A stretch of 64,000 bases of DNA, taken from NCBI RefSeq assembly GCF_943734655.1, contig NC_071355.1:92661449-92725448 (forward strand). The letters are read 5' to 3'. The DNA is from Sabethes cyaneus (taxonomy: Eukaryota > Arthropoda > Insecta > Diptera > Culicidae). The number at the start of each line of letters is the position of its first letter. Position 1 is the stretch's first letter. The notes beneath the pieces are model-generated. The model ran no database searches and was not told the DNA's origin. It saw nothing but the letters and a program-made list of their open reading frames with translations. Both the position numbers and the translations under genes were made by a program. Of the stretch, positions 21,261-33,041 are shown piece by piece.

Positions 21261-23609
21261 TTATGACAAGGCCTGCGCAGTATAATTTCTCCATCTGTTT
21301 CGGTCCATGGCAACTGATCTCCAGTTCCGCGGGCACCCAGTGCCCGCCAGATCTCGCTCCACCTGTTCTTGCCACCTCGCTCGCTGTGCCCCTCTTCGTC
21401 TTGTTCCTACCGGATTTGATGCGAAAACCATTTTTGCAGGATAGTTGTCCGGCATTCTAGCAACATGTCCTGCCCAACGTATCCGTCCAGCTTTAACCAC
21501 TTTCTGAATACTTGGTTCGCCGTAGAGACGCGCGAGCTCGTGGTTCATTCTTCGCCTCCATACACCGTTCTCTTGCACTCCGCCAAAGATGGTTCTTAGC
21601 ACCTGCCGTTCAAAAACTCCGAGTGCTCGTAGGTCCTCTTCTAGCAGTGTCCACGTTTCATGCCCGTAAAGGACCACCGGTCTAATTAGCGTTTTGTACA
21701 GTGTGCACTTTGTACGGGGGCTCAGATTGTTCGACCGCAAGTGTTTGTGGAGTCCGTAGTAGGCCCGACTTCCGCTGATAATACGTCTTTTAATCTCACG
21801 GCTGGTATTGTTGTCCTCTGTTGCCAGCGAGCCAAGGTATACGAACTCGTCGACTACCTCGAACTCATCCCCGTCGATTACCACGGTGCTGCCCAAGCGA
21901 GCCCTGTCGCGCTCGGTCCCGCCCGCCAGCATATACTTCGTTTTAGACGTATTTATCTGCAATCCAATCTTCTCTGCTTCGCGTTTCAGTCTGGTGTACT
22001 GATCTTCCACCGCCTCAAATGTTCTGCCGACAGCATCCACGTCGTCAGCAAAGCAGATAAATTGACTGGATTTATTGAAAATCGTGCCCCGCATTTCGAT
22101 CGCCGCCCGCCTTATAACACCTTCAAGCGCAATGTTGAATAGCAGGCAGGATAGACTATCTCCTTGTCGAAGTCCCCTGCGAGATTCGAATGGGTCCGAC
22201 AATCCACCCGAGATTCTCACACAGCACTGGATCCCATCCATCGTAGCCATGATAAGTCTAGTAAGCTTACCCGGAAAGCCGTTTTCGTCCAAAATTTTCC
22301 ATAGCTCTTGTCGGTTTACGCTATCATATGCGGCTTTGAAATCGATGAACAGGTGGTGCGTGGGGACTCGGAATTCGCGGCACTTCTGGAGGATCTGCCG
22401 CAGGGTGAAGATTTGGTCTGTTGTAGACCGACCCTCCATGAAGCCGGCCTGGTAACTTCCCACAAATCTATTGGCTATTGGCGATAGTCGATGAAAGAGG
22501 ACTTGGGACAGCACTTTGTAGGCGGTATTCAGGATAGTGATGGCTCGGTAGTTCTCACAATCCAGCTTATCACCTTTCTTGTAGATAGGGCAGATAACCC
22601 CGTCTTTCCACTCCTCCGGTAGTCGTTCCGTATCCCAAATCTTGACAATCAATTGATGCAGACAGCCGGCCAACTTGTCCGGGCCCATTTTAATACGTTC
22701 CGCTCCAATGCCATCCTTTCCCGCTGCTTTGTTGTTCTTCAGCCGCTGGATGGCTTCTTTAATTTCCCTTATCGATGGGGGTGGCACATCTTCGTCGCTT
22801 GCTGCACCAATGTGGTCACTTCCTCCGCTATCATGGTCTTCCGCCTGCACGCCATTCAGGTGTTCATCGTAGTGCTGCTTCCACCTTTCGATCACCGCGC
22901 GGTCATCAGTCAAGATACCTCCATCTTTATCTCTGCACATTTCGGCCCGTGGCACGAAGCCTTTGCGAGATCCGTTGAGTTTCTGATAGAACTTCCGTGT
23001 GTCGTGAAAGCGGTACAGCTGTTCAAGTTCTTCGCACTCCTTCTCCTCTTGGTGGCGCTTCTTTTCCTTGAAGAGTCGGGTTTGCTGCCTCCGCTTCTGT
23101 TTGTATCGCTCCACATTCTGACGGGTGGCTCTACGCAGCATTTGTACCCGCGCTGCGTTCTTCTCATCCAATATCTGCTGGCATTCCTCGTCAAACCATT
23201 CGTTACGTCGATTCGGTGCCACACTGCCTAGGACGTTCTCCGCTACGCTGTTAATGGCTGTTTTCACGGCATTCCAACAGTCTTCAAGAGGGGCTTCATC
23301 CAGCTCTCCCTCTTCCGGCAGCGCGGTTTCGAGAGATAACGCGTAGTTTTCGGCGACCTCTGGTTGCTTCAGTCGCGCTAGATTATACCGTGGCGGGCGG
23401 CGGTATCGTATGTTGTTCACAACAGATAGTTTTTGACGTATCCTTGCCATCACTAGGTAGTGATCCGAATCAATGTTAGCGCCCGGATAGGTTCTGACGT
23501 CGATAATGTCTGAAAAGTGCCGACCATCTATCAGAACGTGGTCGATTTGTGATTCTGTCTGGTTAGGTACTACGTATGGCCATGTTCTTGGAGGCGGCGA
23601 AGTCGACAA
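21261..23609 (-). pseudogene. RTE linker, RT and C-terminal domain (782 codons open)
   Basis: This frame encodes the end of the endonuclease, the RT and the C-terminal domain. DSDHYLVMA (residues about 48-56) is the catalytic SDH of the endonuclease, so the ATG at 23609 is not a true start: the frame is continuous with the upstream frame apart from a shift. RT motifs in order: AAGKDGIGAERIK, GVICPIYKKGDKLDCENYRA, FIDFKAAYDSV, RRGLRQGDSLSCLLFN and FICFADDVDAVGR with the two catalytic aspartates. The C-terminus has ERQVLRTIFGG, RWAGHVARMPDN and GTRRRGAQRARW. No internal stop occurs, so the RT itself may be functional. Confidence 0.9.
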
Positions 23610-24189
23610 GTCTTAGGCCGTTTTCGTTCGTTTGCGGGTGAGCGCTGAACCGTCCAATCACCTCCTCCTGACCAACCTGAGCATTACAGTCCCCGATGAT
23701 AATTTTGACATCATGTCTTGGGCAGCGGTCATATTCACGCTCCAACTGCGCGTAGAATTCGTCTTTGTCATCATCAGTACTTCCGAGGTGAGGGCTGTGC
23801 ACGTTAATTATGCTTATAGTGAAGAATCGGCCCTTGATTCTTAATCTGCACATTCGGGGGTTGATCGGCCACCACCCGATCACCCGCTTCTGCATCTCGC
23901 CCATCACTATAAAAGCTATGCCCAGCTCGTGTGTATTGCCGCAGCTCTGGTAGATGGTATGACCATCTCTATACGTACGTACCATCGTTCCTTTCCAGCA
24001 TATCTCCTGCAGCGCTACGATGTCGAACTTGCGGCTCTTCACTTCTTTAGACAGCACGTGGGTACTTCCGAGGAAATTTAGAGACCGACAGTTCCATGTT
24101 CCTAATTTCCAATCGTTAGTCCGTTTTCGTCGCCTGGGTCTTTGCCGATTGTTCCGATTAGAGTTATTATTATTACTTACGGAGTCCAT
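23563..24189 (-). pseudogene. RTE endonuclease, N-terminal part
   Basis: The frame starts MDSVSNNNNSNRNNRQRPRR, a basic asparagine-rich leader, then TWNCRSLNFLGS and DIVALQEICWKG (catalytic E). IIIGDCNAQVG, with the GD-N motif, follows near residue 165. It stops right after NMAIRST. The RT frame picks up with PNQTESQIDHVLIDGR and SDH. Between them other RTEs have extra residues, so a short deletion that is not a multiple of three likely removed them near 23585. The nick-making domain is therefore split between two frames. Confidence 0.85.
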
Positions 24190-24464
24190 TGCTTTGGTTT
24201 TTTTAGTGGTTCAGGCATGCAAAGCCCGCAACCAACCCCACAGTATCGCCGGAGGGCCAACGTAGCTCGAAGGAGCCCTCCCCCTGTCAGCATACGACCT
24301 TGGTTTCCACCGGGGTTGGTTACCCGATCTCCACCCGAGGTTGCTCGTATCCCGGCTGGTACCACGTGGAGGTTGGGGTAGGAGTTGCTAGGTAAGAGGC
24401 TGTGAACCACTGTGGGGTCTATTTTATGCCCAGTGCACAAGGCACCGATGGTACGCATTACCAA
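24177..24464 (-). CDS. RTE upstream frame of 95 codons (ORF1-like)
   Basis: A short frame in the 5' region ends at a TAA that overlaps the endonuclease ATG by 13 bases (ATGGACTCCGTAA). It contains HSLLPSNSYPNLHVVPAGIR. The same frame with similar residues is visible in the RTE copies at 35726-35880 (minus) and, degraded, at 38709-38830 and 46338-46440 (plus). Persistence of frame and residues suggests it is or was translated. RTE elements are known to carry a short ORF1 in some species. No domain is recognised. It could instead be conserved only as a 5' RNA or promoter sequence. Confidence 0.5.
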   Translation of the reverse strand: MVMRTIGALCTGHKIDPTVVHSLLPSNSYPNLHVVPAGIRATSGGDRVTNPGGNQGRMLTGGGLLRATLALRRYCGVGCGLCMPEPLKKPKQWTP

Positions 24465-24478
24465 GCCATTTACCAGCC

Positions 24479-24490
24479 GAATAGAACTCT
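24479..24490. repeat. Right 12-bp TSD of the full-length RTE
   Basis: Exact copy of the repeat at 21225-21236. The sequence after it (attcagcc) continues the interrupted TIR element. Confidence 0.9.
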
Positions 24491-24837
24491 ATTCAGCCTA
24501 ATTTTTGAGTAATTAACCGTACTTTCAAGTTCATGTTTGATGATTAAGCTTCGAAGGGAATACAAAACAACTTCTTACAAAACTAGAAAGTTCACAAAAA
24601 GTCCACTTAAGTCGCTATATAGAACACTGTTCAGCTTAAAAAGAAACTCCAATAATCTTTAAAAAAAGATTGGGGGAATTTTCCCACTTCTTCCTGTTTT
24701 GTAGATTCGTGACATTTTCCATTTAAACTAAGGCATTTAATTTCGGTTGATAGTAAAAGATCATCTGAAGAATAATCGACTGTTTGTTTTATAAATATCA
24801 GTTTATTGTAACTTACCACACACCACCAACCAAACCT

Positions 24838-24905
24838 CGGGGGCTTTGAACTCGAGTACTCCCTTTCGGTGACTTAGATGCATACCACTACTCTATTGCT
24901 AGAAT
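24838..24905 (-). other. tRNA-like unit (SINE head), minus strand
   Basis: On the minus strand, caatagagtagtggtatgc resembles a D-arm/A-box and ctcgagttcaaagcccc a T-arm/B-box, with a short stem of CTCG and CGAG around the loop. It is not a good cloverleaf, so I call it a tRNA-like pol III head rather than a tRNA gene. It points away from the unit at 25010-25085. Confidence 0.4.
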
Positions 24906-25009
24906 ATGCGATTTGCATCGATTTTACTCGATGAGCTCATTTCTCATTTACCACAGCCCCGAAACGAACTTACACTCAACAACAACTTATCGGCAAAATT
25001 CATGTCACT

Positions 25010-25085
25010 AGCGGCATCAAAGATGGCGCAATGCGTCAGGATAGGCTTGCAACGCGGAACGCTCGGGTTCAAATCCAGCAGCGGT
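25010..25085 (+). other. tRNA-like unit (SINE head), plus strand
   Basis: Read on the plus strand, gatggcgcaatgcgt matches an A box and cgggttcaaatcc a B box at normal tRNA spacing. The acceptor and T stems pair poorly, which argues against a functional tRNA. It is followed by ggtaagtg, similar to the ggtaagtt after the opposite-facing unit. Confidence 0.45.
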
Positions 25086-25564
25086 AAGTGTTAGTTGGAG
25101 TTTTTTATATGGTCTATCTTAATCGCATGAACCGACTTTTACAGAAGTTAGAAGGAGGCGCAGGTAGAAAATAGAAAAGTATAAAAATAGAACTCAAAGT
25201 GATATTTTATAAATTTTTGATAAAGTTTTCTTTAAAAGCTGCATAGCGCTCTATGCAGCGAACTTGAAGCAACTTTGAAGTTCGGTTAATTACAGGTATA
25301 GCTGCTTAGCAAGCTATAGATCCATAGACATAAAGCTGGTAAACCCTCCTTAAACACCATTATCCAAACTCTTAATTACCTTCAAGTTGCATGTTGAACT
25401 TTCAAGTTGCTACGGATATTAACGGTACTTTATTGAGAATGAAGTTCCGTTTACAAATGTAGTGTCTGGTTATTCAGCAAGAAAGTTCTGCGGAACTAAA
25501 TTTGAACCGAATATGACCTTCAAGTTCCTTTCTTAAGTGAAATTCGAACTTTTGGTTGCTTGGG

Positions 25565-26100
25565 CCTTGTATTATAGATGGGTCAAACCACACCTCCATC
25601 CATTCCTCCGGTAGATTCTCGTCCTCCCAAATTCTTGAAAATATTCAATAAGGTGCCATTGCTAGTGGTTTTTTACTATTTTTGTAAAGTTTTGCCGGGA
25701 GACGGTCCTTTCTAGCGGCTCAATTGTTCTTCAGCTGACCGATTTCTTCGAGATCAGGAGCCAGCACGCTGTTATCGTTAGTAGGTACTCCTTGGTTAAC
25801 TTTCGATTCGTGAACATTTGTTATATCGCTATTGAGATGCTCAGCGAAGAACTGACTCTATCTTTCGACCACCTCGCGCTCGTTTATGACCAGGTTTCTC
25901 ACCTCGCCCTACACATATCTGGCATCGGTGTATCCTTTACGAGACTGGTTCACTTTCTCATATAACTTGAATAGTTTTTTTCCTCTCCATCGCTTGTTGA
26001 CATTCCCCGTCAAATTAGTCATAAGACGTAAATTCACTTCAAATCGTGGAAAAACTGGAGCATCTAGAACATCACAGCAACCATTCAACAGCGCTCCCAA
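25565..26100 (-). pseudogene. RTE pseudogene X, upstream part (linker and RT start)
   Basis: On the minus strand it carries KVNQSRKGYT, NEREVVERWSQFFAEHLN, APDLEEI and RIWEDENLPEEWME. This is the linker before the RT, closely matching the RTE at 33876-34415. It then runs into a decayed PIY motif and stops at the TIR element. Sequence from PIY to the insertion site (about 60 bp) is missing. The remainder continues at 21160-20940. Confidence 0.75.
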
Positions 26101-26489
26101 CTCTCTCTATTTAGTTACAATTGTTTTGAAAATCTAACTAAACCGGGTTTTCTTATTTACTCAAAACGTAAAATGCAGTTTTGACATAATGAACGCTATT
26201 TTGATTGCTATGGCGGTTGTTCCGGCGGTTACAGAACAAATAAAACGATCATTGATTCATTTTAGCAGTTTTCCTTTATTTCCTAAAGATTTAAGCTGTA
26301 AACTTGGTTTAAGTTTAGAATTTAGTTTTAGATTACTTTAGGATTTGAGATTAACTTACAGTTTTCAGTGACACAATTGTAACCGCATGTTTTAGGTTTT
26401 GGATTCAATTTGTAGCTGCAACTGTTGTTTGTTTGTTAGTTTTAGCGACTTTCTAATTTAATTAATACTCACTACTTTAGCAGTAAACA
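26101..26489. other. Unassigned AT-rich sequence
   Basis: No coding or inverted-repeat structure seen. It is rich in gtttta and tttag words. Confidence 0.35.
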
Positions 26490-27303
26490 ACGGGTGACAA
26501 CTAAAACTTTAGATTTTTTTCTCAAGCTGTCAAAAAAAGACAAAGATACATGAAGAAGATCTGATTTACCGAAATTAAAGATACATTGTCCATTGTTGAA
26601 AAAAGTTAGTGTACATTTGAAAACGGTCCGTAATCGGCTGTTCGGCGAAGCTTCCATTTGTGGTTGGAACAGGAGCGTTGTACGGCCGTCACGTCAACTT
26701 TGCGAATGCATCTCTTGATTCTACCAATCAACTGCAAATAAAATCAAATGGGTATTCAGGAACGATTGTGTTTTTTTGGCGTAGTGCGATGATGCTCTAT
26801 CCGGCCAATACACGTATTGTACATCTGCATGATATTTTTGCAGAAACGGGATCAAAATTTTCTTCAAACAATCGTCTGGTGCACATCTTAATTAATAGCC
26901 AAACCAGAGAGCTTGTTGTTGAAGGCATGAGAAAGAGAACGATGTCCTTCTGCGTCCATAATTTTTGCTGGTCTTCCACTACTTTGCTTGCGAATAGTTC
27001 TTGGGCATCTTAGGATATGATAAACAGTCGAAGCCGCAACATATTCGCTTTTTAAATGTTGCACCGTATACTTTTTGCCGAGATTTCTGTGGCAGTTCGT
27101 AGAAGTGTACAACGCGCTCCCGAAATGCTTCTTGTTTCGACGCCATTTTAAGCAAAACAGGGCAAGCATAACATAACAAAAAATATTGACAAAAAGAGGA
27201 GAGAGAGAGAGCTAACACATGCATACTCTCATTTCTCTCTGAGCTCGCTTTTTGTTGAGTATAGGGGCTTCGAAAAAATTCCAAAATTTTAGTTGTCACC
27301 CGT
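26490..27303 (-). mobile_element. Internally deleted Tc1/mariner-type transposon
   Basis: Terminal inverted repeats ACGGGTGACAACTAAAA (26490-26506) and its inverse (27287-27303) enclose 814 bp. Minus-strand transposase remnants include MASKQEAFRERVVHFYE, then in the next frame GKKYTVQHLKSEYVAASTVY, SGRPAKIMDAEGHRSLSHAF (a helix-turn-helix region ending in a GRP-like motif). Near the far end are RIKRCIRKVDVTAVQRSC and RRTADYGPFSN, typical of the C-terminus of this superfamily. The catalytic core between them is deleted. The right flank is TA and the left CA, so a TA duplication is plausible but damaged. Confidence 0.8.
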
Positions 27304-30300
27304 TAGAACCAACAAATTTATAGCTTTAAGGTAATTTTAACTAGTTTTAATTTAATTTTAAGTAGAATATTGAATTGTGCAACAGACGAAACCATTAACG
27401 TAACTGCTCAATTCTGACAGATTCCCGCTCTGTCATGATGGCAGTTGTACGCTGACGCTTTGCGTCAAGCGAAGCGACGCGTGGTGCTCATCGGTCATTT
27501 TGTTGCTGTGGGGCAGGGTTTCCAACCGCAACAGCGTTTAAATTGCGGAGCACTGATAAGGACGCTGTAATTGTATAAATTTTACGCTAAGCTGCTTAGA
27601 AATTTATCCCTGATTTATTTTTTCAAATTGCTAATTCTTTTTTAATGTACGGTTATATAAGAACAAAGCCAGAAAATGAATAGTTTCAAAACACAGAAAT
27701 TTGGATTTACTTCAATGGTTTTGTAAGTTGTATTCAAGTGTCAATAAATGTTGTAAAGTAAGTCTTTAGCGTTGTTTCATGTTTAGTTTAAATTAATCGC
27801 AAAATCAAAACAACAGTTTCAGATGAATAGTTTACGCAAATAGAGCAACAACACTGTATCAACACTTCATATACAATAACGGTGTAGGTAGTTAATTATC
27901 AACTTTGCAGTAATTGGGCCAAACTTGTGCTAAGTGGCAGAGCCTGGTTTCCTATTTGCGTTTGACGGTGTAATTCAAAGCTAGATTCTGGAGCACAACC
28001 TCTTGACTAACCACGCTGCCGATCGTCCAAGTTGGTCCAACTAACGGCAAATACTTGACAATAATCAATCTGAGTCTGTTTTAGCTAAACCATCGAGGCC
28101 GTCGCCACGGTAAACATACTCGCGCCAATGAATCCAATGAGAAGCGTTCTTCTCTGTTACATAACTGCAACAAGTGGTGGGAGTACGAAATAGATAGTTT
28201 CACGATTTGCAATGCTGCGAGTTATGAATATTAGGGCGACCAAGCATTGTCTGCCGCAAAATGAAAACTTCGAATTCCGAAAAATAAACACATACAACGT
28301 GATCATGGTTTGTAAAAAGACTGTAAAATATATTTATAGAGAAACGAAAAATTTACCTCAAAAAGAAAACAATAAAATAAAGTGAATAACCGTCAGATCC
28401 ATTGGATTTTAACTTTGTTGACTTTTATTTATAATGTATATATGTATGTGCAATTACATATAAAAATGGAATCGTAAATGGGTTATTAACAAATATAGCT
28501 TTTATCCCGTAATTTTGACCTGTCACCCTAACATGCTTCCATCATCCAATGTTCGCCCAGAAGCTCGGACGATGTCTGTTTATGCACGTTGGCTGCCACT
28601 AGGCTCCGGCTCCTCGGATGACAGCTTCTCTAAACGACAAACTCTGCAGGGACAGTCGATAGCAGTGTACTCAGAATTTTCCCCCAGATGAGCATCACTC
28701 GCTGCATGTTGTTGAAAAGTCCCGACGCGGATGTTAGTCAAGAGATAAACACAACTTCGTGCATACATGTATGTACGATTCTGACATTCACCGGGGCTCG
28801 GAGCCTTGATAAAGATTAGTGTATGTAAATATACATACCACGGTCGGTAATATGTATATTAGTCGCTTCTTGTTCAAAGCTACTTCGGCTGAAAATTTAA
28901 TCCAATCAATGGTTAATGGTGATCCATGCGGTAGGAGTCATTTGTACCGAACTAAATCAAAAAGATTAATAACATAGAATGTGGTTCAGTAGATAAAGTC
29001 GTTAATGGGGCGTAAATAAAATCAATGTGTTCATTCCCATAGCTTTCTAGTAGGATGTTGGTGCACAGTAATAAGGATCTTTCCTGGTTGGATACTTTTG
29101 TTTGACATTGAGATATGGTATATGCCAAATGTGTAAAAAATCAAGAATCAGAAAATGGTGCTCAGAGTGAGAGCCAAGGTCGTATGCAGACAAGGAAGGA
29201 GGGCACTTTTTAGCTTCGGTCCTCTGACGGGACAGGAGGTTGATGCGGCATGCCGTCACCATGAAAAACTGACTATAAACTAGCTATAACTATATACCAT
29301 ATACTATGAACTATAAGCGTTCAAAAAACAGACCGATTATTGTTAACAAACGCATTTCATGATTTACGCACGTAGGATGTAATCCTGTGCAGAAATCGAC
29401 CATGAATGGAGAAGTCTTTGTTTTAACAAAAGTTCTCAGTTGCACGAGTCGAATCAAATTGTTTATTACAACAAGCCTCTAAAACGTAAAACATGATACA
29501 TACCTCCCTGTTTGACCATTTAAGCTTTTTGGGTCTTTATAGGAAACATTGTTTCGCACTTTTTACGTTTCAGTCATGCCCGCGAGGCATCACTGTTTTA
29601 GACAAGATGGCTTTTTGCCTTTTTTCAATTTCCATTAAATGTCTAAACGCTATTTTAACAACTTTGTTCTTAATAGTCGTGTGTAATATTTCCATACTGT
29701 GAAATTACCCTCGTTCATAGCAGCTTGCAATCAAAAACGGAGACCATTATTCATGTCTGGCTTATAAATGCACGTCAAGCCCACATGGAGGCTACGCCCG
29801 TCGCGTTACATATTTCATTGACAGCTACCAATTTCAGTTGGAGTGCAGTTTTTAACAACGTATAATGTAGTAATTTTAGGCATCTACTATTTTGCATCGT
29901 ACCCATCGAAATTGGCACTTATAGCGGTAATTGCCTATTTCTGTATATTTGAATTTTTTTCGAGCTAATACACGATGAATATTTTTTGTCGGTGAACTAT
30001 GAATTATTGTGTCAAATTCCACTTTTTTAGTTAGAAAATATTTTTCTCTACCAACTGCCCAACTGCTTACACAGACCTGCAATGATGGATAAATATGGAA
30101 CATATTTGATGTTGTACGATTTGTGACCTTATCTGAAAACCATAAACATTTCTATTACCTACTTCTTATCTAAACAATTATAAATTTTCAATGACGCCGC
30201 GCTAACGGAATTGATAATTTATTTTGCTCGATTTGCGTTTTTATCGTGATTTCCGCTGTCACCTGAGCTGCATGGTATCTAATCGAGCGTTGCAATCCAC

Positions 30301-33041
30301 TGCATCCATATTTCACGTTTAATTTACTGTTCGGCGGCTCACTGGGTGGGGCCTCGTCGAATGAAAACTGTCCCAGGAATAAATATTTGTGGAAAGCCAG
30401 CACGCTCGTTTGCATGCGGTTGAAAGTTTCACCATCTCTTTTGTTCCCGTTTGGCTTTCAATTGAAAAAGTTCTCTCGGATGTTCCTGTCTGTTTGCTGA
30501 AGACGCCAAAGTTTTACGAATAGTAGTCAAGATTCAGGTTTTTCATTCGTGCCATTAGTTTTTTTCGTTCAATTTACATTGGCATAAAAAAGCAATTGCC
30601 TTCGGATTTCATTTTTTTAACTAGTTGCAATGTGTTTCAAATTGTAGATAAAAAACATTTCTATATTTCACTTTTTCGATTCATTGAGTTTTCCCTGCCA
30701 ACTGGCACTGGCAACAAAAACTGTTCGATTTCTGCTCACAGCTTCATGCAAGTGACCAATCCTGTAACGTTGTTACGTGTAAAGTTGCACATGGAATCAG
30801 TATGCAAATAGTTACCACATTTTCACATAGAGATTTGGTAAAGCTCCAATACCCAATAATGCTTCGCCCCAAAGGAAAATGCATTGATTCTTTTCGAGAT
30901 CACTTTTCCCGATGTCGAGTATAACAAAGTATTTCTGCTTCCAACAACGATTTCAATTTGTATCGAAATGTACTTCAATTTCCATGGGACTGAAATACGC
31001 AAAGGTGGAAATGCATTGTGCACATGTGAAGGCACATTGTAGAGCCAGTAACGTCAGGCTCTGATACAGCGATTTTTTGGGTGGTTTTTTCCTGGTCGAT
31101 CTAGGCTAAAGGGAGGTATCGTAAAGAGCAGATTAAATTCGCTCCTGGCACGTAACTCGATGCGACACTTGCATCAGTACCTACCCACATATCAACGGTA
31201 CAAGGACTGGCTTGCTATGTACTACGAAGCTACATGTGTATTGGCAAAAAGTCGGCAATAGTGTTCGCAGTGAATTCAGCTGGAATGCCTTTCGATCGGC
31301 AATAAATCTTTCAAAAACTGTTAAAATCACTGGAGTGTTCGATTTATAGCCACAATGTAAAACAATGTTAGTTTTCACTTCCCATTATAAACGCATCCGC
31401 AGATTTGAAATCCAGAAGAAAGATTATCAAGAACTGCGTTTGGGGCAATCATTCCGAAGCATTTGGCTTATAATTGTCATTTTGATTTATATGAATACAT
31501 CAGTTTGTTACATTATTAGGTGCACAGATTTATATTTTCATATATTAATTCTATTTAGGGTTACGGACCCTGTTCGCCATACGTAAACACGATCCATACT
31601 TTATTGCGAGTTTTGATAAGAATTAATCCGCAAGTAATCAAATTTTTTACACCAGATAAATCTGACACATCTTGCCTGTACATGTATATCCATTTAACCT
31701 GAAAAATTATTTCGGAACTTACATTTCTCAGTGGAACAATTTTTCATGCTCCAGCGGAAGTTCGTCATACGAAAGCTGCACTTCATCATAAGCAAGGTTT
31801 CTTTCGTTTATCAAGGACAGATAGCAATTATTTGCAAAAATCTATGCATGTATTCTTTGAGCTGTGTGCAAGAGCTACCCAACTACTATAAAAAAGCCAA
31901 AATAGTTTGAATCACAGTTCAAAATTTCAAGTAGTTACTCCGAGCGATCAGCAGATCTTCTTCGTCATACTCAAAACTGGTAGAAAACCCAAGAGGACTT
32001 CTATTTTTGGAACAAATAGTGAAAAATAGTAATTTTCTAACATAATCTTTTCCTCGATAGCGAGGAGACAATCCATAAATATCAATACCAGGTTATTTTG
32101 AATGTAATTCGCATCAAAATTGGTTATAATGCTGGTTTCTTGTCTATATGTCTGGAAAGTAGACGAAGACCCGCCGTAGATGAACTCATCCAGCATCATA
32201 CTTCATAAAGTGTCGTAATTTTGTGAAAGATTTATAAACAAAATTATATAAGCATTTGCCAGTTTAGCAAAATGTAGAATTTCATCTGCACAACCGAATG
32301 CTCGCAACCATGCTCTTGAAACCACTCATAAGCAATGGTGTCGCCAAATTTTTTGTATAGTACACTATAGTATAGTGACTTCTTGTATAGTACGATGTCC
32401 GGCCTTCATTACGGATCATGAATGTAGTACCTAGGGCTTGGCTTTGCCTTGTTTCAGCAACCTATCCCAAGCACCACCGATATGTTTGCCATAGACGGAA
32501 TAAAACTACTTTGTTGTTAAACACGTGTCGTTTATTCTTCTCGTTGTAGCGTCTTCTCGTTGATTCTACTTTGTTGTAGCGTTAGCAAACGTTTCGGAGT
32601 GAAGCGACCCTCATTTCCTCGTAACGATGCATGCACGCATTTGTATCTGGCTGAACCCGGATGAATCAACCCCGGTCGGCTCAGAACATAAATTTAACAT
32701 TCAATTCGATTACCCGCGCCGGTCGGTGATTCGATCGAGCGACGGCGCCGGTAGGGCGAAATACTTACATTAAAAAAACGTCGCGTTTGCACCACATTCT
32801 AGGTGAACGAACGCGCATGTTTCTTAACCTACGGCAACGAACAGTTTCCAAAACAAATGCGCCGTTGCATTTTTGCCGACTAAGGTAAACAATGGAGCGC
32901 GGAACTGTTCGAGGTACTAAAGCCACGTGACAATCCGGCTACACAGGAGTGTTCTTTGCCAATCTGCTCCTGTAAAATGTGTTTCGACCTTTGTAAGTTG
33001 GTATTTCAGTATCAGTATTTTTAGTTCGAGTAGCACGTTGG
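27304..33041. other. Long AT-rich stretch, almost nothing recognised
   Basis: At 29188-29220, ggtcgtatgcagacaaggaa resembles part of the RTE 5' region at 46448-46475. At 32423-32455, gaatgtagtacctagggctt followed by ggctttgcc resembles the 3' end of SINE family 1. Around 32490-32580 the word ctactttgttgt and the word tcttctcgttg are each repeated twice, a possible LTR relic or simple duplication. Otherwise I see no gene or element. Confidence 0.35.

Larger units (their letters stand above)
21237..24478 (-). mobile_element. Full-length RTE-clade LINE with TSDs, nearly intact
   Basis: The element is 3242 bp between perfect 12-bp TSDs. Minus-strand order: 5' region with a short upstream frame (24464-24177), endonuclease (24189-23563), linker and RT (23609-21261), short 3' UTR and a (TAAG)n tail at 21237-21246. 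RTE membership follows from the apurinic endonuclease, the short 5' region, the lack of RNase H and the microsatellite-like tail. The C-terminal motif is also typical (WAGHVARMPD, then RRRGAQRARW). The mosquito element JAM1 is the nearest named relative I can suggest. One frame-changing deletion in the endonuclease is the only obvious lesion. Confidence 0.92.
21161..25564. mobile_element. TIR element with a nested full-length RTE
   Basis: Left end CCCAAGTAACCAAAAGTTCC (21161-21180) faces right end CGAACTTTTGGTTGCTTGGG (25545-25564): about 20 bp, two differences. Without the 3.24-kb RTE and one copy of its TSD the element is about 1.15 kb. It holds no transposase I can recognise, so it looks non-autonomous. 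It does hold two divergent tRNA-like units at about 24838-24905 and 25010-25085. It splits RTE pseudogene X at the same RT codon used by the MITE at 33685-33793. A clean TA duplication is not preserved. Confidence 0.75.

Noticed and set aside
22653..23231. 192-codon plus-strand frame
   Set aside because: Antisense shadow of the RTE RT and linker frame.
25010..25085. A genuine tRNA gene
   Set aside because: A and B boxes are present but the acceptor and T stems do not pair well. A SINE-type head is more likely.
32480..32900. Solo LTR of a gypsy or copia element
   Set aside because: Some LTR-like words (aataaa, short duplications), but no matching TG and CA ends, TSD or primer-binding site could be shown.
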